Shown here in pieces: positions 25,212 through 35,735 of a DNA stretch of 64,000 bases. The notes beneath the pieces are model-generated. The model had not been told where the DNA came from. It worked only from the letters and a program-made list of their open reading frames with translations, and did no database searches. Each line of letters opens with the position of its first letter. Position 1 is the stretch's first letter. A program made the position numbers and the translations under genes. The DNA is from Priapulus caudatus (taxonomy: Eukaryota > Priapulida > Priapulimorpha > Priapulimorphida > Priapulidae), in assembly GCF_000485595.1 (NCBI RefSeq), contig NW_014577225.1, positions 265,103 through 329,102 of the forward strand, written 5' to 3'.

Positions 25212-25936
25212 AAGAGATGCGATCGCCATTCGTACCTGCACTGGGTTGGTAAGTGGGAAGTCTGCATGAGCACTTGGTTGCGAGATTGCAAAGACTCACG
25301 GCAGCCAACCCCAAAAGCGGCTTCACTGGGCAGGAGACATCATTATACAGTTTGGTTCTATTTTTTTATAACTTTAATGCATAACAGATAATTTACAAAC
25401 ACATATCGAATAGTAGTATGGTTGTGCACTCAAATTACATGCTCCATGAAGCCAACCCATCAGTAAGCAACTATTATCAACACTATGAGCATATGCACCT
25501 ATGAAAGTGGACATCAACTGACTCGTTCAGTTTCTTTGCAATGCACTTGACAAATAATTTCAGGACGTTAGCACTTCACTAATGGACCGAATGACTCATC
25601 AAATAACGGTAGAAAAACTTTACTCTTAAATAATTCACTAGCATCGAATATATTTAAATTTTTAAGTTTGCCTTGAGAATTATGTGGAAATCGGCATAAA
25701 GTCAATAGTGTGGCATCTACTTGAGAAATGGCACCTCGGCTGGTATTTCAGATGATTGGGAGCACACATCCTCACTAGTCCCAGTGATGTAGGTTCCCCG
25801 GAGTTGGAACAGACTTCCTATTAGTATTAGACCTGGAAAAGTACATGATAAATTTAGGTACCAAATTCGATGAAAAGGCAACCAAGCAATATTGAAACAA
25901 CACACCAATATCATGGAACATTATTCTATGAGGGGC

Positions 25937-26573
25937 CCAGACCTTGTGTTTTAAGGTGCGCGATCGCGCTCGCGCGCCATCGCGCGCCTCGATTGATCAC
26001 GAGAAGTGCGAAAAAACGCGCACCTAAGCATTATCAAAACGCACACCTTTTTTTCTTTTTCTTTTCGTGTTTTATTTTTCATTAATTCAACTTATAAACT
26101 CGAAGATAAACGCAAATGGTTGTAAACATCACAGACATTGCCGGAAGTCGGTTCACATGTTTATAATGACAGTCGCAAAACGCTCTAGAATGACGAATGT
26201 GATTGGTTGTATTTTTAGATAAAGTTTTAATAGTCTACTTTGAAAAATTGAGTGTTGTTCCTTTTTGACTAAACATGCTAAATGTGTGATTCAAGTTATC
26301 CACATGTCCAAGAACTGATATTTTGTTAGATGAAAAAAATCACCTAAAAAATGTCAAAATTAATAGTACAAATGCAGAGCTAATTTTTAGCCCAAAATGC
26401 TGGAAATGGCATTTCATGAAGTCTAGTTTTCAAATTTTTTCCGGGGGGGCATGCCACCGAACACCCCTAGTTTGCCTCGTGACCTGCGGGCACTCCGATG
26501 CAAATCACACACCTCGGCGAGCCAAGGTGTGCGATTTTTCACTCGCCTGCTTTTTCCAAAACACAAGGACTGG
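25937..26573. mobile_element. possible short-TIR DNA element
   Basis: The left end CCAGACCTTGTGTTTT and the inverted right end CCAGTCCTTGTGTTTT match at 15 of 16 positions. Inside the left end is a CGCG-rich block (25960-25995). The right part contains the GGGGGGGCATGCC motif shared with 44680. AGGGG adjoins both ends and might be a target duplication. No transposase frame is present, so it would be non-autonomous. Confidence 0.4.
26390..26465. repeat. dispersed repeat with GGGGGGGCATGCC motif
   Basis: ATGCTGGAAATGGCATTTC, then TTTTTTCCGGGGGGGCATGCC and ACACCCCTAGTTTG. The same pieces occur inverted at 44650-44720, so this is a repeated family, probably a transposon terminus. Confidence 0.5.
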
Positions 26574-27010
26574 AGGGGGATAGCTATGTTTCTCCTTATC
26601 AAAAGAACTCTTATGTATAAATCTTACACCAAGAGCCTTTATTTAAGTTATTGAAGTCATTACAGAATTTATAAACTAACATCGAAATATTCATGGAAAT
26701 CAAGAATGTGTCCTCACAAAATATGACACAGTATTATGACTGTATGGTTACGAAAGCACAGTCAAGCATTATACAAGCTTTCCTATGGCTAATATCATAC
26801 AGCATTCATGGACAGCAACACATACTATTACTGTTGATTGATAGAGGGCAGCACTAATTAACGTATTTTACATGATTCTGCTCATGCTGCACACAAATGC
26901 ATTTTGATAAAGAATATTTGATGTGTGGTTAATCGACAAAGAATCGTTATGAATCATTGCATAGCTCATATAAATAGGAAGTGGATTACTACTTGCTCGA
27001 CTCCCGTTAA

Positions 27011-27926
27011 AGGACAATTTAAGTCAAATTTTATAACTTCTGTAACGTTTTTATACATAGAAATATATTCAATAACGTATTCCATTTCAAATCCGGCACC
27101 CGCAGTTCAAATCCGCAGTAAGAAACACATGAATATTAGTCTAGGTCATGTGACATCACAGCCCCCTGTTGAAACACGCCATTATGTAAACATAGTGCGT
27201 GTGGTGTATAAGATGGAGACAGAAAGCAATAATTTCAAAGATTCTAGTGATTACTCAGATGATGATGAAATTTATAGTGATTTACCAGTTGGATATAGGT
27301 TTGAGCCTGAATATACACAAAAAGAAATTGAGGAGAATGAATCATCTGAAAAAGCAACGCGAAGAGTCGGCACACACTTCTCGAGAATCAGAACAGTCAC
27401 AATTCATGGCGGAATGGAAGCTTCGGTACCAGATAGGACTGTAGACAAATACTGGTGTTCTTGTAGTGTTTGTGAATTAATGAGTACGGCACCTGAATGT
27501 ATATGCTGCCATGAGAATGAGAAGACATGCGAGTACACTGATCACCGGGCTTATCACGCTCGGTCAGAATCACATGTATCTGTACATGTACAAACATCTT
27601 TACGCAAGTCATGTACATATACCGTGAATGCATTATCCACACAGGTAATATGTATGTACATGAATATAAGTACATTTACAGGCTACATGTTTGTTGTATG
27701 CTGTAACAATACTTTGACCTAGCATAACATATACTAGCGTGTTAGCACTGTTACGCTATAATATAATGGCGTGTTTCACTTTGGGGCTGTGACGTCACAT
27801 GACCTAGATTAATATTCATATGTTTCTTACAAATTGGGCGCCGGATTTGAAATGGAATACGTTATTGAATGTATTTCTATGTATAAAAACGTTACAGAAG
27901 TTATAAAATTTGACTTCAATTGCCCT
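27011..27926 (+). mobile_element. TTAA-flanked DNA transposon, Kolobok-like, non-autonomous
   Basis: TTAA occurs at 27007-27010 and 27927-27930. The ends read AGGACAATTTAAGTC and, inverted, AGGGCAATTGAAGTC. The terminal inverted repeats are long (about 27011-27195 against 27757-27926) and share CAAATTTTATAACTTCTG, GTATTCCATTTCAAATCCG and GTCATGTGACATCACAG-type blocks. TTAA duplication with AGGG ends fits Kolobok better than piggyBac, whose ends start CCC. No transposase is seen in the 560-bp interior. It carries the frame at 27213 instead. Confidence 0.7.
27213..27644 (+). CDS. P2X7-C-terminal-like cysteine-motif protein fragment inside the transposon
   Basis: The frame from ATG 27213 starts METESNNF and has an acidic segment SDYSDDDEIYSDLP. 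It continues GYRFEPEYTQKEIEE, then WCSCSVCELMSTAPECICC at about residues 83-101, then a TDH motif. The WCxCxxC...ECxCC pattern resembles the zinc-binding intracellular domain of P2X7 and the many invertebrate genes that carry it without a channel. No transmembrane segment is present, so this is not a receptor. An upstream ATG (26925) lies outside the element and would read through the terminal repeat, so I chose 27213. CACAG|GTAATA at 27644/27645 is a possible donor; beyond it the frame loses character. The domain is shortened at its C-terminus. Confidence 0.5.
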
Positions 27927-27934
27927 TTAAGTTT

Positions 27935-29600
27935 GAATAATATTACGTAATAATAAATATATATATATACATATATGGTTAGATAACACTATAGAAGCAT
28001 CGTATTAACGTAAACACACATACACGAGATAACACTATATAACATTAATGATTATACGTAACATTACAAAGATGTAATCAAAAATTAACAGTGCTTGTTT
28101 CGGAGGATGCTATTACTTCGTGTTGCTTCTAGTGGCAATGACGTAAGTTGCATATTTCAATTTTACCTCAGAGAAGCACTATAATAATTTTTTGGTATGG
28201 ACGCGCAATGCATATTATGCCTACAACTCAAGTAATACGTCTATGCATTGCTTCCAAACACCTGACTGTAATCCTAAGGACAGAAGCAATAGACTGCACA
28301 GAATTAAATTTAAACATTCAAATTAATTTTTCACTCACGGTGGTGCATCACCAGACATTAGTGTCTTCTGACTTGAGCTGTATACTGTCGTGTTTGGTCT
28401 GGACTCTCCCCTGCCATCACGGGTATGATAGTAGTTGTCCGACAGCTTGTGAGTAATGCCTAGAGGCAGAACAGGTGCAGGCTGATCTCTGTAATAACAC
28501 CATTTCTTGGAATAAGATCATCAGATTTCATTCTAATATAAGGGTAATTTTAAACGATGTATATATATGTAACATGGTATATATAATCAGTGTGGTCCAC
28601 GAGGGGTTTTAACATGTAAGGTTTAAAGGTTTGAGTTTTTAGCATCAAAGCAAGAAACAACACAAACAAAGCAAAATGCAACTGTACTGCATTGTCAAAC
28701 GGGACGACGTACGCGTAGTCACAGCGCGCGCTTGTAGCATACACTATTACAGTCTATTACACTGTTTTACTCTGTGCATGGGCTCCCACTTGTACGGGCA
28801 GTCGAGTCATACAGTGCGTCTACGTCTTCCGAGCTGCTTGCTCCGATTCATGCGCGCGTGCCTGTATGCGTGCCTGTGTGTGCGTGCATGCGTGCCTGCA
28901 CACATGCCTGCGTGTGCGTGCGTGTCTGTGTGTGTGTGCGTGCGGGCGTGCCTATGTAGACCCGTATGATTATAAAACGGTAATCCATGGAAAATCGTAA
29001 TGAAATTCATACGTTTATTTTTGCATGCCGGCACACTTGTGTGTCATTCCCGATTGTAGCTTTTTCCTAAATTCCAGGAAAGAGTTTTGCCATCGCTCTC
29101 TCCTCTCTCATAGTCCAGCCGTGCCCACCCCTTACATTTCAGTAGTGATTAGCACCGCACGACTGAAACAATCGTGCCCCCCCCCTACTTCAATCAATGC
29201 CGCCCCCAGGCAGCAGGCACGTATGCAGCGTCGATGTGCACACCAACAGACGTGTGCCTCGCGGGCCGCTTTTGTCGGTGACCTTCGAAAATATAACGTG
29301 AGAATGTCCGTTGTCGTGCGATAGCGCCTTGGCTCAAAGGATGTTAGGAATATTACGCAACTAGAAATTTTTTAGTTGTCCAATCAGGCAACTAGCCAAA
29401 CGAATAACTTGTCTCACGTAGACTTTCACTTGTCCTGAGCCTCATATCAATATCAGCGTTGGTAACAACTCGCAACTCGCAGCTCGAATGCTACCCACAC
29501 TCTATCAATATATATAGTTTCACCTTATAGTATATATATTTGCATTTTTCGCATTGCTTTATAACATTTTACTGGTTACATTCAAACTAGTATACAAATT
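27935..29600. other. no gene recognised
   Basis: AT-rich unique DNA, a short (TG)n at 28850-28950 and pyrimidine-rich sequence near 29090-29215. Frames are at most about 102 codons and anonymous. Confidence 0.5.
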
Positions 29601-29639
29601 GAACAATGAAAAATGACTCATCACTCATGACTCTTGACT

Positions 29640-29820
29640 CAACCCAAATTATTTTGAAATATAGGTAATAAATTTTGTGCAAAAATGCACCAAAATAAGG
29701 CTCAGATTGCACCCGAGAGCATCTAAAACCCCTGAGCTTCCAGGGCCCTAAGGCGGGCACTGGACCCCGGCCGCAAGTGACTTCGCGCTTCGCGCTCGTG
29801 ATGTACGCTTCGCGCATAGT
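29640..29820. repeat. transposon-terminus-like dispersed repeat
   Basis: CTCAGATTGCACCCGAGAGC, then ATCTAAAACCCCTGAGCTTC and CCAGGGCC...GGACCCCGGCC, followed by alternating CTTCGCGC runs. This arrangement is common at the ends of DNA transposons in marine invertebrates, as I recall it. No inverted partner is seen nearby. Confidence 0.4.
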
Positions 29821-29953
29821 TTCAAATAATATTATATATATATATATATAATAACATATTAATAATATATATAGTAATGATAATGTATGGTTATTTTATG
29901 ATGAATCCATTAATTCCACCTGTTAGCAACAGTTTCGACAACTACTACGGCTG

Positions 29954-30013
29954 CACTGATCTCTACTATACTAAGTAGTTATATATACTAAGTTAGTATA
30001 GTAGAGATCAGTG
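29954..30013. repeat. 21-bp perfect inverted repeat (hairpin)
   Basis: CACTGATCTCTACTATACTAA at 29954-29974 (21 bases; the first 20 are CACTGATCTCTACTATACTA) has its exact complement at 29993-30013 with an 18-base AT-rich loop. Confidence 0.85.
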
Positions 30014-30029
30014 TATGGCGGTCATTGTA

Positions 30030-31885
30030 ATGCTGAATGAAGTTGCTTTCCTGCAACACTGTCACCTGCTGCCATCTGGTGGGAAGTTTTAGAAGCTTTA
30101 TATAGCTTGATAGGAAATTAAACCACCTCTCAAATCTGTTGCCAAAACGTACAATAAAAAGATTTATTACAAAATAAAATTACTCATATAACACACAATT
30201 TCTATTATACATCACACAAGTCACCTCTCCAGTTGAAACCATAATGAAATACATTTGTACAACCAAAATTGAAACCCAATTTATAATGTTTTTGTACTTT
30301 TCATCATCAGCCATGAAATTTACCTTGGAACGATCCAGTCTTTAAATCTCAGAGCTTGGGTATATGGTCTCTGCAAAAAACATTAGATAAACAGTTACAC
30401 GTTATAAACAGAGCACAAACAAAGATTGAGCATTAACAGATGGAAGATTTGCTTCACAAAGGTGTTGCAGACAGTACGTATTATAGGTGTAATGATACAC
30501 TAGGATTACGATACGATACGTAACTCGATACGTAGGTCACAATACGATACGTACCGCGATACACAAACGGAAAGAGTCAGTCGACACGAATGGTCAAATT
30601 CTAATGTTATTTTACTGTTATAATATGTATTCCAATACATTCATAACATATTATGAGTATGTCAAAGCCATACTCATATACGGTAAACAAAAACAATCAG
30701 TTATTATAAATATATTTCTATGGCCGAAACACAGCGAGAAGTTTTGAGTGTGCTCTAGACTGACCTGTAGTCAACAGTTCCACTCACATTTGTGCCATAC
30801 ACGGTGCTACAATACGTGCGCAGTAACGACACACACTAGTCAATCAACACTCGAATGTTTTGCGATAACAATTTTGGCGGCAATACAATCGCACCACACA
30901 TAATGACTCAGATTTCTAGGACAGCCGAGGATATTTACGCGATACTGAGTCAAAGTTTATAAAATAAAGGAAAGAATTAAATTTAAAAGGAAATACCTGC
31001 TTAGCTATAATTGATTAGGAGTTTAGCTTGATTCTAAGACTACTACCCCCTGGACAACTACCCCCCGGACAATTACCCCCCTAGGACAACTACCACCCGG
31101 ACAACTGCCACCTAGACAACTACCCCCCTAGGGCAATTACCCCCTAGGACAACCCTAACCCCAAACTCCACGACAGATGGCGCACTCGCTCTGGCTCAAT
31201 TCACCACTGCCACAAGTAGATTTCCGTGAGAATTTCTAACGCTTTTTTACCACAAGTTTTACAGCGGCCAGGTTACTCGTATCCTATGTAATAAAATTTG
31301 TACTAATAAAAGTTGCAAAGATATTAAAAATCCGACCATTATTTCATGAAATTTTTTTATTAAATAGTGATATGAAATAGTGTGCGGATTGTGCGCCCAT
31401 TTACCGTTTGTTTTTTACAGTTAATATGTTTTGTTATAGTAATTGTAATTTGTAACAGGCTATTAACTTACAAGCTACATGTTGTAGTTATACATGATGG
31501 GGTAAACATTCAAGGACTCAAAGGAGTTTAATGGTTTACTAGTAATAAAGTAATCATTGAAAGTCATGATAATAAAGATGGTGTGGATTATTTATCAGAG
31601 AAGAAATATATGTTTTGCACAAGTTTGTTTGAGTTTGAATTATAGTAACAGTTGTAGACAATTTTTATTTTGGCATTTTAATTTTTCTGGCTAGGGTGAC
31701 TTTTATAGTACAGGTCTGCTAGTGCTAGCGAGTGCTACAATTCACACAAGCTCTACAAAGATGCATTGCTCATTCAAACCAGATATCCATGTATTATAGC
31801 GCTAGTAGTACTAGTAGTTACTAATACTACTAAAACTAGAAGTAGGCAGTAGATTACTGTTTACAAGGTTACGCGTGAGTAAGTA
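30030..31885. other. no gene recognised; two short tandem tracts
   Basis: AT-rich DNA. 30510-30570 repeats GATACGATACGTA-like units. 31041-31157 is the tandem listed separately. TAGTAG/CTAGTA runs occur at 31805-31850. Confidence 0.5.
31041..31157. repeat. 15-17 bp minisatellite (GGACAACTACCCCC-type)
   Basis: Seven imperfect units of the form TACCCCC(T)(A)GGACAAC. Confidence 0.85.
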
Positions 31886-32348
31886 TAGCTCTAGTACTAT
31901 AGCCCACGTTCATTAACTGCCGCAGGGCTATAGAACATTTTCAGCTAGATTTCGTAACTGCAACTTGTTACCACCTGTCCCCTCGAAAAATGGATCGCAA
32001 AACGCAAAATGATCGGGCTTTTTAACACTTATTTATCTACATGGACATCTCACCTATCTTTTTGAACACTTTCCACAACTTTACACCATGTATTTATGCA
32101 TTTATTACTCAAAGTCAGCACTACTGGTAATTCCGTTTGAAATATTCTGGCGTGTGCACGCGTGACGTCACCGGTATTGTATATACATGCACCATAGCTG
32201 CCATGTGTTTTGCCTACAATACCAATAAATATATTTCTAACGGAATTACCAGTAGTGCTGACTTTGAGTAATAAATGCACAAATACATGGTGTAAAGTTG
32301 TGGAAAGTGTTCAAAAAGATAGGTGAGATGTCCATGTAGATAAATAAG

Positions 32349-32588
32349 GCTCATAGGGTCTATGTCCCCCAGGGTACTGCCGGAACGTACCCTGGTCACT
32401 ATTTGATATAGTTAGGGTTAGGATTAGTGTTAGGGTTAGGGTTCGGGTTCGGGTTCGGGTTAGGGTTAGGCAGTAGGCGTAGGCGACTCCCTAGACTCGT
32501 TAGTGGAGTAGGCGAGGTACGGTCCGGCATATTAGATAGTACCAGGGTACGTTCCGGCAGTACCCCGGGGGACATAGACCCTCTCAGC
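32349..32588. mobile_element. telomere-core TIR element, best-preserved copy
   Basis: This is a 240-bp element flanked by a perfect 9-bp duplication ATAAATAAG (32340-32348 and 32589-32597). The terminal inverted repeats are 48 bp with four mismatches. They start GCTCATAGGGTC / GCTGAGAGGGTC and include an internal hairpin AGGGTAC-N9-GTACCCT. The centre (32410-32470) is TTAGGG/TTCGGG telomere-like repeat. A 9-bp duplication fits Mutator-like (9-10 bp) or Merlin-like (8-9 bp) integration. It carries no protein. Confidence 0.8.
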
Positions 32589-32727
32589 ATAAATAAGTGT
32601 TAAAAAGCCCGATAATTTTGCGTTTTGCGATCCATTTTTCGTGGGAACAGGTGGTAACAGGTTGCAGTTACGAAATCTAGCTGAAAATGTTCTAAAGCCC
32701 TGCGGCAGATAATGAACGCGGGCTATA

Positions 32728-33718
32728 GGTGGGGGCGGACATCCGGGAACTTTTGACTATTTGACCGGATGTAGATTCGAGCCGATGAAAAACAAACCGT
32801 AGTAACGCACGCGCTCAATGCACGCAGCGCATAGTGCCAAGGAATTATGTGGTGTTTGGATTCCGCAATCACAGTCTTTCAAGTGACAAAAACGATCATT
32901 CTTTGAGCTGCCGTAGCCCGAGAGGAGAGACAGATGGCTAACAGCAATTAGTCAGGAGAACGAAGACGGCGTAGCAATGGTGGGAAACAGTGGGAAACGA
33001 GCGAGTAGTCTCGCTGAAAAGCAGTTTTTTGCACACTTGCTGTGAAGTCACATAATGTTTCTCGGTCGAATGGACAAGAAGACCTTTAAGAACACCCCTG
33101 TCGAGTTTAAAGGGCTACTCCCACATTTACGGAAATGACATAGGTCTCAATCTGGACATCATCTCTATTCTTGACAGCAGCGGCTCCATTCGGGGCGGTG
33201 TCTATATTCAAGCGTTGTACGGGAGATTACGGTACGCATATATTTGCTAATATATTGACTATCGTGCGTCAATAACTCATATTCACAGAGAGTATAGCTA
33301 AGACTGTGTCTATAGGTATCTAGAATATTAAAAATTTAATCATCTGAAATTTGGCTTCGCGCGCATAACTAATCGTGCAGGACTAGCATGACTAATCCGT
33401 GCCGCTTCGTGGCGTCAATAAACTCAATATTCGACGCTAGTAGTAGTAGTAGTATGAATTCAAGACCGGTACGGGAGATCTTTGCATAATACATTCTAGA
33501 TACCTATAGACACATGTCTTAGCTATACTCTCTGTGAATATTGAGTTTATTGACGCCGATTAGTCAATATATTACTATAGCAAATATAATGCGTACAGTC
33601 ATCTCTCCGTACCGGCTTGAATATAGACGCTCCGCAGCCGAATTCGCGCTTTTGTTTTTATCCGGCGCGGCTCACCGGACGTATTGCTAAGGGGAAGTGA
33701 CGTCACTCCGCCCCCACC
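32728..33718. mobile_element. 991-bp TIR element with internal hairpin
   Basis: The ends GGTGGGGGCGG and CCGCCCCCACC are perfectly inverted. They are flanked by TATA on both sides (32724-32727 and 33719-33722) at the point where the foldback arm is interrupted. Inside, 33196-33330 and 33485-33632 are inverted copies (TCTATATTCAAGC, ATATATTGACTA, CACAGAGAGTATAGCTAAGA). No long frame. Superfamily unknown; a TA target would suggest Tc1/mariner, but TATA cannot be excluded. Confidence 0.6.
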
Positions 33719-33739
33719 TATAGTACCAGAGCTAGGATA

Positions 33740-34320
33740 AGTAGGCCATGTTCTCTATCCTTGAACCGTTGTGGCCAACCTGTAACTATTTTTCTGTAGG
33801 GCTATAGAACTTTTAGATATATGCAGATAACGTTTTATATAAAAGCTTTCGGCTGTCATATAAATAATAAGAATGTTACAAATTTAATATGAAATTATAC
33901 GTACCCCAAGCAAGAAGTCTCGCACCCAAGCAATGATTGGAGTAACATTTCGAGTTTTCACCTTCGTCGCCATTGCACACACTTGTTTGTACTCTTGTTT
34001 TGCTAACGATGGATTAGATGGGCGTCAGTTACTTTGTTATAGATTTTTTAGCACCTGCGCAGATTTGGTACCCATCAATATAAATATATTTTCGTAAATA
34101 TTTTATATTTTCGTGAATATTTTATTGAACTTTTATTATCGTTTGACTATTCTTGTTGTTAACGACAACTTAATATAACAATGTACGTGCCTAAATCTAT
34201 ATCGATCTATATCTATATTGGTACATGTCTAAACGCTTATCAATAATCATCATCGTCGTAATGCTTGCTGATTCTCGAATTCTCCGTTCGCTGACATTGA
34301 ATCTTGTACGATGGACCTGG
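33740..34320. other. no gene recognised
   Basis: AT-rich unique DNA. GTAGGGCTATAGAAC at 33797 echoes the foldback arm near 31923 and may be a solo fragment. Confidence 0.4.
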
Positions 34321-34324
34321 ATGA

Positions 34325-35701
34325 TAATAATAATATATATATATATATATATATAATATTATATGTGTGTGTGTGTGTAATATATAAATATAAAAGTAAC
34401 TCATGACTAACGACGAATCAGCTCTTTTAATTTATATGAGTGTGATGCGCACACGCAGCTAGGTGTAATTTTTTTACGGGTTAAAGCTGTTGATCAACAT
34501 TAGGCGCTTTATATATAATTTGTAAAATAGTTGAAAAATACTCGCGAATGTGTATAGAGGTTTGCAAAATGCATTTATATATTAGCTATAAGAGGCTAGC
34601 GTATAGATATGGTCATGCTATCACATTACAATATCTGTGTGAAATTTGGTTGAATTTAGTTCTCCATGGCGATAGATCGACCCGTTTTTGGCTTGCTCCG
34701 CCTCCCCCTACGCGCCATTTACTAGTTAATTCAACTCACAAAGGATTTGGCTGTATTTTAGCATACTACTTTAGCTTCGTTTCAATCGCCAGTCTGCATA
34801 CATTACTCGAATCACGTAACGTGGATTGGAAACGAACCTTATGAAATATTAAAGTACATAGCAAGTCAGCAGCTGAGTTTTTTCGGTCTGTCTGATAGCT
34901 TGCCGGACGCACAGCGGCGATTTTATTTGGTTATTCACATGCAGGCTATAGCTTACGTGTATTCTGCGCACGAGTGGGAATAACTACAAGCGAACAACAT
35001 GCCAAAATTCAGACGTGAGTTAGAAAAGACGATCGTTCTCGATTAATTAACAACCGTCGGTCTAGTTTCTGTGTGGAGACGTTTACGTAATCAGTCGGTG
35101 TTCAGCACAGCGGTCTATACCATCAGTCAACTGGCTGCCTAATCTGGCCGTTTGGCAAACTAAGCGTGCGTGCGCGTGCGCGTGCGTACGTGCGTGTGTA
35201 ATCTGTGTATGTACGTACGTAGCGTGCGTACGTGTGTATGTGTGGCGTGCACGTATGTGTATGCGTACGTTGCGTGCGTGCGTGGGCGTACCGTGCATGT
35301 TTTGTGTGTATCGCCGCGCGTACGTGCACGTGCGTGTGTATGGTGTGGTGTGGTGTGCGCGCGCGTACGTGTGTGCGTGCGTGCGTGCGTATATGTGCGT
35401 GCGTGCTTATCTGGTGTATAGTGTGCGTGCGTGTTCGTCTGTTGTTGTGATCCACGCGAGTCTGCGTGTTGTGGTGTTTTGTTGTTCGTTTGGTGGTGTG
35501 GTGGTGGTGTGGTGGTGGGGTGGGGGAGGGGGTCAAAAGCGGGTCGGTCATTGTTCCAGTTTGTTCACACACAGGCAGTTACTGACCATGACAGACGTGT
35601 CGCGCTAGGGACAGTGTCGTATTTCCCGATTAAAAAATGCTTAATTGATTTCAGCAAGCTATATATATATATCAAGAGCTAATAATACCTCTTAATTAGC
35701 T

Positions 35702-35735
<34 letters not shown>

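Larger units (their letters stand above)
31887..33733. mobile_element. palindromic foldback element interrupted by two insertions
   Basis: The left arm (31887-32147) runs from AGCTCTAGTACTATAGCCC through CGCAAAACGCAAAATGATCG to TACTGGTAATTCCGTT. The right arm is its complement but comes in three pieces: 32238-32348, 32598-32727 and 33723-33733. The breaks coincide exactly with two elements that carry target duplications (32349-32588 and 32728-33718). Removing both gives an element of about 600 bp with arms of about 250 bp and a loop of about 90 bases. No coding potential. Confidence 0.75.

Noticed and set aside
27213-27644. A P2X receptor gene
   Set aside because: Only the cytoplasmic cysteine motif is present; there are no transmembrane segments or extracellular domain, and it sits inside a transposon.
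32400-32470. A chromosome end or telomere fusion
   Set aside because: The TTAGGG-like tract is short and impure and is the core of a small element with its own inverted ends and target duplications.
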